Source: a virus. Taken from it: a stretch of 28,934 nt of DNA. Location of the stretch: positions 1 to 28,934 of the IMG/VR virus record IMGVR_UViG_3300046003_002157; one strand, 5' to 3'. A model generated the notes under the pieces. It was not told where the DNA came from. It searched no databases and saw only the letters and a list, made by a program, of their open reading frames with translations. Shown one piece after another: positions 1 to 5,506 of the stretch. Numbering within the stretch: the first letter of the stretch is position 1; every line of letters begins with the position of its first letter. Made by a program: the position numbers and the translations under genes.

Positions 1-488
1 TTGAACCCACTCTCCTGACAGGCTTGGTTGGATGCCTTCCGGTCGATCCGGTACTTCGTAAAGGGCTTGGACCCAGCTATAAGCCGAAGGCCCTTGTCTA
101 GGGTGGCGAAGTCCGGGGTGTAGTACCCCCGCTTGTTACCATCAGCGTCCTTTGCCCAGAGGACAGGACCCACAGCGCTGGTATAATTAGGCCGGACCTC
201 ATTACGGAAGATACCACTGACAGCATCGTTAGTAAGGCGGGAGGCGTAGGGGTCCAGCTCGATGGTGCCGTCCTTGTGGTAGGTGACGATGTCAGTGTGG
301 TAGAGACGGATGACCACGGACTTGTCAGCTTGGTTGACCCGGATAGTGAAGTTGTCGTTACGACGCTGAGCGATAGGTCGGACCTCGACGTTACGCCCCC
401 TAATAGGGACGATGCTGTCGTGTCTCTGTAGAGCCTGTTCATAGGACAGGATACCACCACGGGGCAGAGTGAGATTGGAACCAAACAT
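1..488 (-). CDS. Unknown phage protein, cut by left window edge
   Basis: Read leftward from an ATG at 488-486, this frame stays open for 162 codons to the window edge, so only the N-terminal part is seen. The protein starts MFGSNLTLPRGG and includes NFTIRVNQADKSVVIRLYH, VTYHKDGTIELDPY and KGLRLIAGSKPFTKYRIDR. The alternating hydrophobic/charged pattern suggests a mixed alpha/beta soluble protein. No signal peptide or membrane segment is visible. The ATG lies 1 bp beyond the TGA of the helix-turn-helix gene, so the two are translationally coupled in one leftward operon. I do not recognise a family. The frame is convincing because codon use is balanced and it continues through the whole stretch, while the competing frame in 98-484 is Ser/Thr-rich nonsense. 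Confidence 0.8.
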   Translation of the reverse strand, partial: MFGSNLTLPRGGILSYEQALQRHDSIVPIRGRNVEVRPIAQRRNDNFTIRVNQADKSVVIRLYHTDIVTYHKDGTIELDPYASRLTNDAVSGIFRNEVRPNYTSAVGPVLWAKDADGNKRGYYTPDFATLDKGLRLIAGSKPFTKYRIDRKASNQACQESGF

Positions 489-489
489 G

Positions 490-717
490 TCAGAGGTCCT
501 TATTAAGGGTGAGGGTGCTGTCGAGGAGCCACTTGTAGACCGTTGACGGGCTAAGCTTACTGAGGGCAGCAACTTCCTTAACAGGGAGGCCATCCACCTT
601 AACAAGGCACAGCACTCTGGCTCTCGTGTTGTCGGCCAGTCCATAGGCCGGGTGATAGTCGGGGACTATCATGGCATAACGAGTGGCTCGGTCCTCTGAC
701 GTAAAGGCAAACCTCAC
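490..717 (-). CDS. Small helix-turn-helix protein, putative regulator
   Basis: This is a 75-aa protein with a GTG start, MRFAFTSEDRATRYA. Residues about 45-65 (VKEVAALSKLSPSTVYKWL) read as a helix-turn-helix: a helix, a turn around KLS, then a recognition helix ending in YKWL. Such folds bind DNA, so a phage transcription regulator acting near the adjacent repeat-rich control region is a reasonable inference. The GTG overlaps the TGA of the upstream gene (GTGA overlap), and the next gene starts 1 bp after its stop, so it sits in the middle of a tight leftward operon. The family is not identified. An alternative is a DNA-binding subdomain with another role, such as replication. Confidence 0.75.
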   Translation of the reverse strand: MRFAFTSEDRATRYAMIVPDYHPAYGLADNTRARVLCLVKVDGLPVKEVAALSKLSPSTVYKWLLDSTLTLNKDL

Positions 718-989
718 AGTGCCACCTCGATGGTAGCCATGCCGGGATTGAACCGGATGTTAAGATGGGTCAGGTCGTAGGTCCGCTTAAGCTCATGCCG
801 ATCACAGACAGTGATCAGGCAGTTGTTAAGGGGGGACGACTGGTCAACCACGATGAAGTCATGGCCTACGGTGTAGTCGTAAAGGGCGTCCTGTTGGCTG
901 ATGTAAGAGCGGTGTAAAGGACGGACCGAGAGGGTCTTGGTGTTAAGGGCAGTGGAGAGGTTGGCGAGTTTGGTCCAGCGATTAGCCAT
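714..989 (-). CDS. Unknown 91-aa early-region protein
   Basis: The protein begins MANRWTKLANLSTALNTKT and ends RFNPGMATIEVAL. It contains DALYDYTVGHDFIVVDQSS and NNCLITVCDRHELKRTYDL, which look like a compact alpha/beta fold. There is no signal peptide, membrane segment or motif I recognise. It is the first gene of the leftward operon. Upstream on the minus strand lie an AGGA ribosome site about 10 nt from the ATG, a CTTAACAC element (1014-1021) and a TTGACA promoter (1069-1097), giving a leader of roughly 70 nt. Its stop overlaps the GTG of the helix-turn-helix gene. Position next to the control region suggests an early regulatory or host-takeover protein, but this is inference. Confidence 0.75.
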   Translation of the reverse strand: MANRWTKLANLSTALNTKTLSVRPLHRSYISQQDALYDYTVGHDFIVVDQSSPLNNCLITVCDRHELKRTYDLTHLNIRFNPGMATIEVAL

Positions 990-1068
990 GATAGGGGTCC
1001 TGTCGATGTGTATGTGTTAAGTTCTCTGCTGGACCGGAGCAATTCTGTGAAACTCGGCCAGCTCCACC

Positions 1069-1097
1069 AACATGGCGAATGGCGTCGGCGATGTCAA
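1069..1097 (-). promoter_or_regulatory. Leftward sigma70-type promoter for the 989-1 operon
   Basis: On the minus strand a perfect TTGACA (1097-1092) is followed by 17 nt and CATGTT (1074-1069), which matches the -10 consensus at three of six positions. The predicted start is near 1062, about 70 nt upstream of the first gene of the leftward operon. The -35 box and spacing are strong, the -10 is weak. The spacing and the CAT start of the -10 resemble the promoter at 2501-2529. Confidence 0.5.
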
Positions 1098-1292
1098 GTT
1101 TTGGGGGGAAGGGGGGAAACTATCTAAACTTAACGTCAAAAGTAGACTAATTATCTTTACACGTTTTCGGAAAATAGATAGTGTAAGTGATTGATATTGC
1201 TGAGGAACTTGCTTTACTATCTAAACTATCACGGAAAAACCAGAGGATACCCCCCACAAATTGTGAAGGGGTCGGAGCTTTACGTGTAAAGG

Positions 1293-1313
1293 TGTTAAGT
1301 TGCTAACTTAACA
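1293..1313. promoter_or_regulatory. 9-bp perfect inverted repeat, operator-like
   Basis: TGTTAAGTT, a 3-nt spacer GCT, then AACTTAACA: perfect 9-bp arms. The half-site recurs alone at about 1015, 1448 and 1488. Just upstream is a second inverted repeat, CTTTAC-GT-GTAAAG (1278-1291), and the pair is enclosed by AGCTTT (1276-1281) and AAAGCT (1313-1318). The symmetry suggests a dimeric DNA-binding protein, possibly the helix-turn-helix product encoded at 490-717 (inference). Confidence 0.5.
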
Positions 1314-1710
1314 AAGCTGAAATTTTCACGAAAATAGGTGAGCATCATCTAAAAAAACGTATATTTTATATATATTATAGATAGTTTCCAGTTTTCTACC
1401 CTCTGGTTAACACCAGTAAGCCCTTGGTTTCATTGGAGAATTTCCTTAACTTAACACAGTTACATCAGCACAGTCTTACTCAACGCGTGTTAAGTTGGGG
1501 TAGACCAAAAATAGATAGTTGTTTGTTATCAATGACTTAGCTTATGTAAAGCTGCGGCCCCCCGTCTAAGTGATGTAAGGCTAGGCTCTACGTTAGGACC
1601 TACAAGCCCCCGACGTATGGCGAGAGTATCGAGCAAACCTTACACGCGATCGCGCGCAGCGCGTCGCTTCTTTACACACCTGTGGTTGCTGTGCGGCAGA
1701 CATGCGTAAA

Positions 1711-1734
1711 CCCCGCCCAATTTCTTGGGCGGGG
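1711..1734 (-). terminator. Leftward intrinsic terminator
   Basis: A perfect 10-bp stem (CCCCGCCCAA / TTGGGCGGGG) closes a 4-nt loop, which reads GAAA on the minus strand, and is followed leftward by GTTTACG. It begins 6 bp beyond the TAA of the gene at 1741-1959, as expected for a terminator ending that short leftward transcript. The U-tract is short, so termination may be incomplete. Confidence 0.65.
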
Positions 1735-1740
1735 TCAGTG

Positions 1741-1959
1741 TTAAGCGAAGAGGAAGTAAAGGAAGAGTAGGATCACTGTGGCTCCCATCAGCGCTTGCCC
1801 TAACATGTTAAATGTAAAGATGGGCTTCGGATGGGCGTCAAGGTATCGCTGAGCGTTGCGCTGTCCCAGTCTGGACATGTCCATGTCCCGAGCGTTCTGG
1901 CTCGCGCGCAGTGTAAGCTTCTTATCCTGCGCAGCATTGCGTTGTTCTTTGGTCATCAT
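1741..1959 (-). CDS. Small membrane protein, C-terminal anchor
   Basis: A 72-aa protein. Residues 1-45 are polar and charged (MMTKEQRNAAQDKKLTLRAS and following, with many Arg/Gln/Asp), probably helical. Residues about 53-72 (LGQALMGATVILLFLYFLFA) form a single hydrophobic segment running to the C-terminus, so it is tail-anchored with a cytoplasmic N-terminus. There is a good AAAGGA ribosome site; either of two adjacent ATGs (1959 or 1956) could be the start. It is preceded by a hairpin (1977-2002) and followed by a terminator (1711-1734). The function is not recognised. Superinfection exclusion or membrane take-over would fit an early phage membrane protein, but nothing in the sequence proves it. 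Confidence 0.7.
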   Translation of the reverse strand: MMTKEQRNAAQDKKLTLRASQNARDMDMSRLGQRNAQRYLDAHPKPIFTFNMLGQALMGATVILLFLYFLFA

Positions 1960-1976
1960 GTTTCCTTTGTGTTAAG

Positions 1977-2002
1977 AGGCAGGGCGCGCAAGCGCCCTGC
2001 CT
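1977..2002 (-). terminator. Hairpin between two leftward genes, possible partial terminator
   Basis: A perfect 11-bp stem AGGCAGGGCGC / GCGCCCTGCCT with a 4-nt loop lies 5 bp past the stop of the gene at 2008-2370. It is followed on the minus strand by CTTAACAC rather than a clear U-run. It may be a leaky terminator, an RNA-processing site or an mRNA 3'-end stabiliser lowering expression of the downstream membrane protein. Confidence 0.45.
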
Positions 2003-2007
2003 GTCTG

Positions 2008-2370
2008 TCACTTCTGCGCTGCCATCAGCGATTGCAGCATCGCCATCATCGCGGCCAGATCAGGTGCGGCCGGAGCCTCGGGAGCCGGAGCGGCGGGAGC
2101 CGCCTTGGCCTTGCCCTTGACCTGAGCCTTGGCCGGAGCCGGAGCGACCGGGGTCGCAGGCTTCTTTTCTTCCCGTGACCGAGCCAAGCGGCGGTCGATC
2201 ACCAGAAGGTCGCCGAACCGTGTGATCACGGCGTCGAAGTTTTCGGCGTCTTTGCCAGCCGCTGCGACGAGCGCAGCATCCTTGGCGCGGCACTTGCCGC
2301 CCGGCGTCACGCCATCCAGAGTGATGGTGAACGTGAGGGTGACAGGCGACATTGCGACGTATTGAGCCAT
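2008..2370 (-). CDS. Ala/Pro-rich unknown protein
   Basis: A 120-aa protein. The start is set at the ATG at 2370 because GGAG lies 7 nt upstream (GGAGAAATGTCATG); a longer open frame to 2472 has no ribosome site. Residues 1-70 (MAQYVAMSPVTLTFTITLDG and following) look like a small folded domain with beta-strands and a helix around ENFDAVITRFGDLLVIDRRL. Residues about 75-103 are an Ala/Pro/Lys linker of low complexity. The C-terminus (AAMMAMLQSLMAAQK) is an amphipathic helix that could oligomerise or dock a partner. It is the first gene after the leftward promoter at 2501-2529, with a leader of about 120 nt. The family is not recognised. Confidence 0.7.
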   Translation of the reverse strand: MAQYVAMSPVTLTFTITLDGVTPGGKCRAKDAALVAAAGKDAENFDAVITRFGDLLVIDRRLARSREEKKPATPVAPAPAKAQVKGKAKAAPAAPAPEAPAAPDLAAMMAMLQSLMAAQK

Positions 2371-2467
2371 GACATTTCTCCATATGTATGTCATAGGTGC
2401 CGACAGGGCACCACTGTTGCAGGTGCTAGTCTCTAACGATGTCAAAGAGCATGGGCGTCGCCGCCCG

Positions 2468-2494
2468 GTCACTCACTACTCAGTCACTCACTAC
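2468..2494. repeat. 12-bp direct repeat near leftward transcription start
   Basis: GTCACTCACTAC occurs twice (2468-2479 and 2483-2494), separated by 3 bp, a 15-bp period. The predicted start of the leftward promoter at 2501-2529 falls at about its right edge, so a bound protein would sit on the initially transcribed region. Confidence 0.6.
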
Positions 2495-2500
2495 CCCTTC

Positions 2501-2529
2501 TTTATGGCAGGGCCTGCCGCTTTTGTCAA
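2501..2529 (-). promoter_or_regulatory. Leftward sigma70-type promoter
   Basis: On the minus strand TTGACA (2529-2524), 17 nt, then CATAAA (2506-2501): a consensus -35, ideal spacing and four of six -10 positions. The start is near 2494, giving a leader of about 125 nt before the ATG at 2370. The spacer contains a perfect palindrome, GGCAGG-G-CCTGCC (2506-2518), a possible operator. Confidence 0.6.
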
Positions 2530-2749
2530 AACTCTGCGCACATAGGGGCAGGCGGCCGCCTTATAGCACGTCGCGCCACGCAGGGGCAGGCATAGGGGGG
2601 AGGGGGGGTTGGACAGCGAATTTTCTGGCCCCCCCTAGTGTAGTAAAGCCCATACAACAAAACCCGAAATTTACAATACCTTTACATCTTAACGTCACTT
2701 ACCAACCCCTTATAAAATTTTCCAGCCAAAAAACCAAAACCTTTACATA

Positions 2750-2778
2750 TTGACTGCGCCCGCCACCTTGAGTTACCT
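2750..2778 (+). promoter_or_regulatory. Candidate late promoter before terS
   Basis: TTGACT (2750-2755), 17 nt, TTACCT (2773-2778). The -35 is good and the -10 poor. If used, the start would be near 2785, about 2 nt from the terS ATG, implying an almost leaderless mRNA. A CTTTACAT element lies directly upstream at 2741-2748 and could bind an activator that compensates for the weak -10 (inference). Confidence 0.3.
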
Positions 2779-2786
2779 TCACGCAC

Positions 2787-3272
2787 ATGTACATGAGCCC
2801 CGTCCAGACCAAGTGGAGCGACCGCTTCGCCTTTGATCTCGCCCTCCTCCTTGAGGGGAGTGGTGAAAAGCTGGATGAGCTTCTGGACAGACACGAACTG
2901 GATGCCAACGACCTTCTGAAATACAAGAAGGACACCAACTTCCTGAAGAAGGTCGAGGCGTACAGGGAAGAAGTACACACTAAGGGGCTCACGTTTAAGG
3001 TTAAGGCGCGTGCACAGGCGGAGGAGCTCCTCCGCACCAGCTGGTTGCTGATCCATGACCCGATCGTGAGCCCCGCAGTGAAGGCAGACCTGATTAAATC
3101 CACTGTAAAGTGGGCTGGACTGGATACAACGCCTGCCAACGAGGCCCAGAACGCAGCCGGTGGCGTCACGATCACCATAAATCTTGGTGGACAGACGCTG
3201 GATGTGACGGCAAGGCCTGCAATCGAGGCTGAAGTGGAGCCCGAGTACACGGATTACGTGGATGAGGAGTGA
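2787..3272 (+). CDS. terS: Small terminase subunit (TerS)
   Basis: A 161-aa protein, first gene of the rightward operon. The N-terminal third is helical and acidic (GSGEKLDELLDRHELDANDL), as in TerS DNA-recognition domains. A central helical region with FKVKARAQAEELLRTSWLL and SPAVKADLIKSTVKWAGLDT is typical of small terminases of marine and freshwater podophages. The C-terminus is Thr/Val/Glu-rich and acidic (EVEPEYTDYVDEE), where TerS proteins usually contact TerL or portal. TerS recognises the packaging site and regulates the large subunit. Position just ahead of terL supports the call. ATGs at 2787 and 2793 are both possible; neither has a clear ribosome site. Confidence comes mainly from synteny and the central motif. 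Confidence 0.75.
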   Translation: MYMSPVQTKWSDRFAFDLALLLEGSGEKLDELLDRHELDANDLLKYKKDTNFLKKVEAYREEVHTKGLTFKVKARAQAEELLRTSWLLIHDPIVSPAVKADLIKSTVKWAGLDTTPANEAQNAAGGVTITINLGGQTLDVTARPAIEAEVEPEYTDYVDEE

Positions 3273-3411
3273 AATCCACGACTTCCACACGCTTTCGGAC
3301 CTCCAAACCTTCCTGATCAGCCTCGAACAAGCCAAAAAATCCTTCAGAACGGCCCGAAACGGCCGGCCCAAGCCCGGCAAGTGGCTATACAGGGTGGTTG
3401 TATATGGCTGA
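3262..3411 (+). CDS. Small 49-aa ORF overlapping terS
   Basis: An ATG at 3262 opens a 49-codon frame, MRSEIHDFHTLSDLQTFLIS and onward, ending GKWLYRVVVYG. It overlaps the end of terS by 11 bp and the next gene by 8 bp, so translational coupling on both sides is plausible. The sequence is mixed, with a helical first half and a basic centre (ARNGRPKPGK). It fills what would otherwise be a 130-bp gap in a very compact operon, the main reason to accept it. The function is unknown. The chance of a spurious frame is real at this length. Confidence 0.5.
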   Translation: MRSEIHDFHTLSDLQTFLISLEQAKKSFRTARNGRPKPGKWLYRVVVYG

Positions 3412-3613
3412 TGTTGACCTTATCGCGCTGGATGGCGGCTACGTGCTGATGACAGACGGGAAAGTGCTGCCGATCACCCGACTTACCGACGCCGACGGGG
3501 ATGAAACCGATGATCCCTATGAGGCCGTCGTCTGTGTGGCCGGTGAGGATGGGTATGGCTGGCTGACGATCGCCATCCACCCGGAAGACTCTTCTCCGAT
3601 GGAAGTGCACTGA
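3404..3613 (+). CDS. Conserved small phage protein upstream of terL
   Basis: A 69-aa acidic protein, MADVDLIALDGGYVLMTDGK and onward, with DADGDETDDPYEAVVCVAGE in the middle. The ATG at 3404 is preferred over a TTG two codons earlier because GGGTGG lies 8 nt upstream. From memory, similar short acidic proteins with a D-rich segment followed by VCVAG precede terL in many podophages, but no function is established to my knowledge. Its TGA overlaps the terL ATG (ATGA-type junction), so expression is tied to the packaging motor. Possible roles, such as a packaging accessory, are only inference. Confidence 0.7.
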   Translation: MADVDLIALDGGYVLMTDGKVLPITRLTDADGDETDDPYEAVVCVAGEDGYGWLTIAIHPEDSSPMEVH

Positions 3614-5010
3614 TGCCGCTTGATATTTCCTACACACCGACCCCCACAGTCAGCAGATTCATGGGCTCAGACGCCCGGATGCGCGTTATCATGGGCCCTG
3701 TAGGCTCCGGCAAGTCCGTGGCGTGCTGCTTTGAGATCATCCGCAGGGCTGGACAGCAGCGGCCCAACGCTCAGGGCATACGGAAGTCGCGCTGCATCGT
3801 GGTTCGTGAGACAGTGCGCCAGCTGACAGATACCACCATCAAGACCTTCACGGACTGGTTCCCTCCGGGGGTCTGCGGGACGTATCTGCGCACAACCAAG
3901 ACCTACTACTTCAAGGTGGGCGATGTTGAGTGCGAGATCATGTTCCGGGCACTGGATGACTCGGATGACGTGGCTAACCTGAACTCGCTGGAGGCGACCT
4001 TCGCGTGGGTCAACGAGAGCAGGGACATCCACCCGGATATCCTCGATGCACTGTCCAAGCGGGTGGGCCGTTTCCCTTCGGCCAAGGACGGTGGGGCGTC
4101 GTGGTTCGGCATCTTCATGGATACCAACCCGCCGATCATGGACTCGTGGCATTACTACCAGATGGAGCAGATCGACCCGAAGGATGGGGTGAGCCCCAAC
4201 GACAACGGGTGGGCTGTGTTCAAGCAGCCGTCGGGACGGAGCCCCTATGCAGAGAACATCGAGAACCTACCGGAGGGATACTATGACACCCAAGGCCGTT
4301 CGGAGGAGTACATCCGGGTCTTCATCGATGGGGACTACGGGCTCTCACTGGCGGGCACACCGGTGTTCAAGTACTTCCGGCCTGATTATCACATGGCCAA
4401 GCAGACCCTTCGAGCCATCATCAATGGCACTCGCCCTGTTGTGGTGGGTATGGACCTTGGGCTCACACCTGCCGCGGTGATCGGACAGCAGGACCCACGA
4501 GGGCGAGCTCTCATCATGGCTGAGGCGGTCAGCTACGACATGGGCGTGCAGAGGTTCACGCGGACGGTGCTCAAGCCCCTGCTCTACGAGAGGTTCCCCG
4601 GGGCCCCGGTGATCGTGGTGGTTGACCCGGCCGGCGTGCAGCGGGCGCAGACAGACGAGCGCTCCGCGGTGGACATCATCAAGGCCGAAGGGCTGCGGGT
4701 TATCCCAGCGCGGACCAACAGCATCACAGCCCGCATCGCGGCCGTGGACGACTACCTCATGCGGCAGGTGGACGGTGACCCGGGGCTGCTGATCGACCCC
4801 AGCTGCAACAGGCTCAAGGCAGCCATGATGGGTGGGTACAGGTTCAAGAAGAACGGTGACGGACTGGAGAAAGGTGGCGATGCGGGTAAGCACAGCCACG
4901 TGGGCGATGCGGTCAGCTACTTCTGCCTTCACATCGGCAGTATCGACGGTGGTGCTACACTCAACCAGCGCCGCGAGATTAAGCGGGTTGACGCTAGGGG
5001 TTGGGCCTGA
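3613..5010 (+). CDS. terL: Large terminase subunit (TerL), packaging ATPase/nuclease
   Basis: A 465-aa protein with the two domains of phage packaging motors. The ATPase has a Walker A at residues 28-35 (GPVGSGKS) and a Walker B ending in N134-E135 (FAWVNE), E135 being the likely catalytic glutamate. The C-terminal RNase H-like nuclease has Asp 281 (VVGMDLGLTPAA), Asp 338 (VVVDPAG) and Asp 432 (SHVGDAVSYF), the expected metal-binding acidic set. It translocates DNA into the prohead at the portal and cuts the concatemer. Length is normal. It starts at an ATG overlapping the previous stop and is followed by a terminator at 5064-5096. All key residues are intact. Confidence 0.95.
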   Translation: MPLDISYTPTPTVSRFMGSDARMRVIMGPVGSGKSVACCFEIIRRAGQQRPNAQGIRKSRCIVVRETVRQLTDTTIKTFTDWFPPGVCGTYLRTTKTYYFKVGDVECEIMFRALDDSDDVANLNSLEATFAWVNESRDIHPDILDALSKRVGRFPSAKDGGASWFGIFMDTNPPIMDSWHYYQMEQIDPKDGVSPNDNGWAVFKQPSGRSPYAENIENLPEGYYDTQGRSEEYIRVFIDGDYGLSLAGTPVFKYFRPDYHMAKQTLRAIINGTRPVVVGMDLGLTPAAVIGQQDPRGRALIMAEAVSYDMGVQRFTRTVLKPLLYERFPGAPVIVVVDPAGVQRAQTDERSAVDIIKAEGLRVIPARTNSITARIAAVDDYLMRQVDGDPGLLIDPSCNRLKAAMMGGYRFKKNGDGLEKGGDAGKHSHVGDAVSYFCLHIGSIDGGATLNQRREIKRVDARGWA

Positions 5011-5063
5011 TACAAAGATCGCACCTACAGGTGACTCCTCCCAGTTACCGCCTGCTCGACTTA

Positions 5064-5096
5064 CCCCGCCGGTCCACCCCCGGCGGGGTTTCTCTT
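5064..5096 (+). terminator. Rightward intrinsic terminator after terL
   Basis: A perfect 9-bp stem CCCCGCCGG / CCGGCGGGG with a 7-nt loop, followed by TTTCTCTT. It lies about 54 bp past the terL stop and abuts the promoter at 5095-5123. It would end packaging-gene transcription so that the next unit is driven by its own promoter. Confidence 0.8.
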
Positions 5097-5123
5097 GCCA
5101 TATGTAGCGATGCGGGTTATATT
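5095..5123 (+). promoter_or_regulatory. Sigma70-type promoter, copy A
   Basis: TTGCCA (5095-5100), 17 nt, TATATT (5118-5123), then AGGAG (5138-5142) 7 nt before the ATG at 5150. The arrangement from -35 to ATG is repeated without gaps at 7181-7238 (about 40 of 58 positions identical by eye), which strongly supports both as real. Confidence 0.75.
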
Positions 5124-5149
5124 CTGACCGCAAATGCAGGAGATAGCAC

Positions 5150-5506
5150 ATGCCGGTAATCGTACCTACGCTCAACGCGGCAGTCGCCGGCGTCCCACGA
5201 GTGATCTGGGAGGGTGCTGTCACGGGCGACACGTTCACCCCTCTTGCTCTTAAGCAGCAGTTCGGACTGGCTGCATCGGTGCAGGTCGTGGGTACATTCG
5301 GTGGTGCCACTGTGACGCTGCAGGTGAGCAACGACGGGACCAACTGGGTGACAGCAACCAACATCGCCGGTGGGCTCGTCTCGATGACAGCGACTGGCTA
5401 CCACGAGTTGTCACTCTCCGCGGCCTACATGCGGCCGACGCTGACCGGTGGGTCGGGTAACGACGTCGATATCATCCTTGTGCTCAGGGGCTCCAATGGG
5501 GTTTGA
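5150..5506 (+). CDS. Small beta-rich virion protein, possible decoration protein
   Basis: A 118-aa protein, MPVIVPTLNAAVAGVPRVIW and onward. The core VQVVGTFGGATVTLQVSNDG followed by TNWVTATNI is a beta-sandwich-like pattern often seen in small phage structural proteins that bind the capsid surface or fibres. There is no signal peptide or membrane segment. It has a strong ribosome site and its own promoter, and it overlaps the start of the 557-aa adhesin-like gene by 11 bp, so the two are expressed together. A partner role, such as capsid attachment or a chaperone for the larger protein, is a reasonable inference. A precise function is not established. Confidence 0.7.
   Translation: MPVIVPTLNAAVAGVPRVIWEGAVTGDTFTPLALKQQFGLAASVQVVGTFGGATVTLQVSNDGTNWVTATNIAGGLVSMTATGYHELSLSAAYMRPTLTGGSGNDVDIILVLRGSNGV

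Larger units (their letters stand above)
990..1710. other. Non-coding, repeat-rich control region (possible origin/operator array)
   Basis: About 720 bp with no credible gene in either direction. It is much richer in A/T than its surroundings, with an extreme TATA tract at 1361-1385. It is studded with RTGTWAAG elements (for example 1155 reverse, 1284, 1292, 1450 reverse, 1487, 1544, 1671 reverse) and ACTATCTA/TAGATAGT elements (1119, 1175, 1216, 1378 and 1512). A compound inverted repeat lies at 1276-1318, and two six-G runs lie at 1103-1116. Repeated short sites next to an AT-rich stretch are typical of replication origins or multi-operator promoters. Which one this is cannot be decided from sequence alone. 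Leftward genes start immediately to the left and a leftward terminator closes the region on the right. Confidence 0.6.
2371..2786. promoter_or_regulatory. Divergent intergenic control region
   Basis: 416 bp with no credible gene separate the leftward early genes from the rightward late operon. It holds a strong leftward promoter (2501-2529), a GGCAGG-G-CCTGCC palindrome in that promoter's spacer (2506-2518), a 12-bp direct repeat (2468-2494), C/G-rich runs (2594-2636) and an A/C-rich strand-asymmetric stretch (2645-2745). It also holds two CTTTACAT elements (2680 and 2741) pointing at terS and a candidate rightward promoter (2750-2778). Confidence 0.55.

Noticed and set aside
98-484. 128-aa leftward frame
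   Set aside because: Ser/Thr/Pro-rich shadow of the true leftward gene (1-488) in another frame; the real frame has an ATG 1 bp after the previous stop and stays open to the edge.
1191-1220. Rightward promoter TTGATA-18-TACTAT in the control region
   Set aside because: Boxes are only moderate and there is no rightward gene for it to serve; it overlaps the ACTATCTA repeats, which better explain the sequence.
2440-2445. Third leftward TTGACA as a further promoter
   Set aside because: No acceptable -10 box at 16-18 nt spacing (CTGCAA or worse).
2371-2472. N-terminal extension of the Ala/Pro-rich protein to 2472
   Set aside because: The extension covers the predicted mRNA leader and has no ribosome site, whereas GGAG precedes the ATG at 2370.
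2439-2753. 104-aa rightward frame in the divergent region
   Set aside because: No ribosome site, composition like random GC-rich then A/C-rich sequence, and it covers the promoter elements.
2682-3380. 232-aa and 183-aa leftward frames opposite terS
   Set aside because: Shadows of terS that also run into the non-coding promoter region; no start signals.
4345-5364. 339-aa leftward frame opposite terL
   Set aside because: Crosses the terL terminator and the next promoter and start; His/Arg/Pro-rich; no ribosome site.
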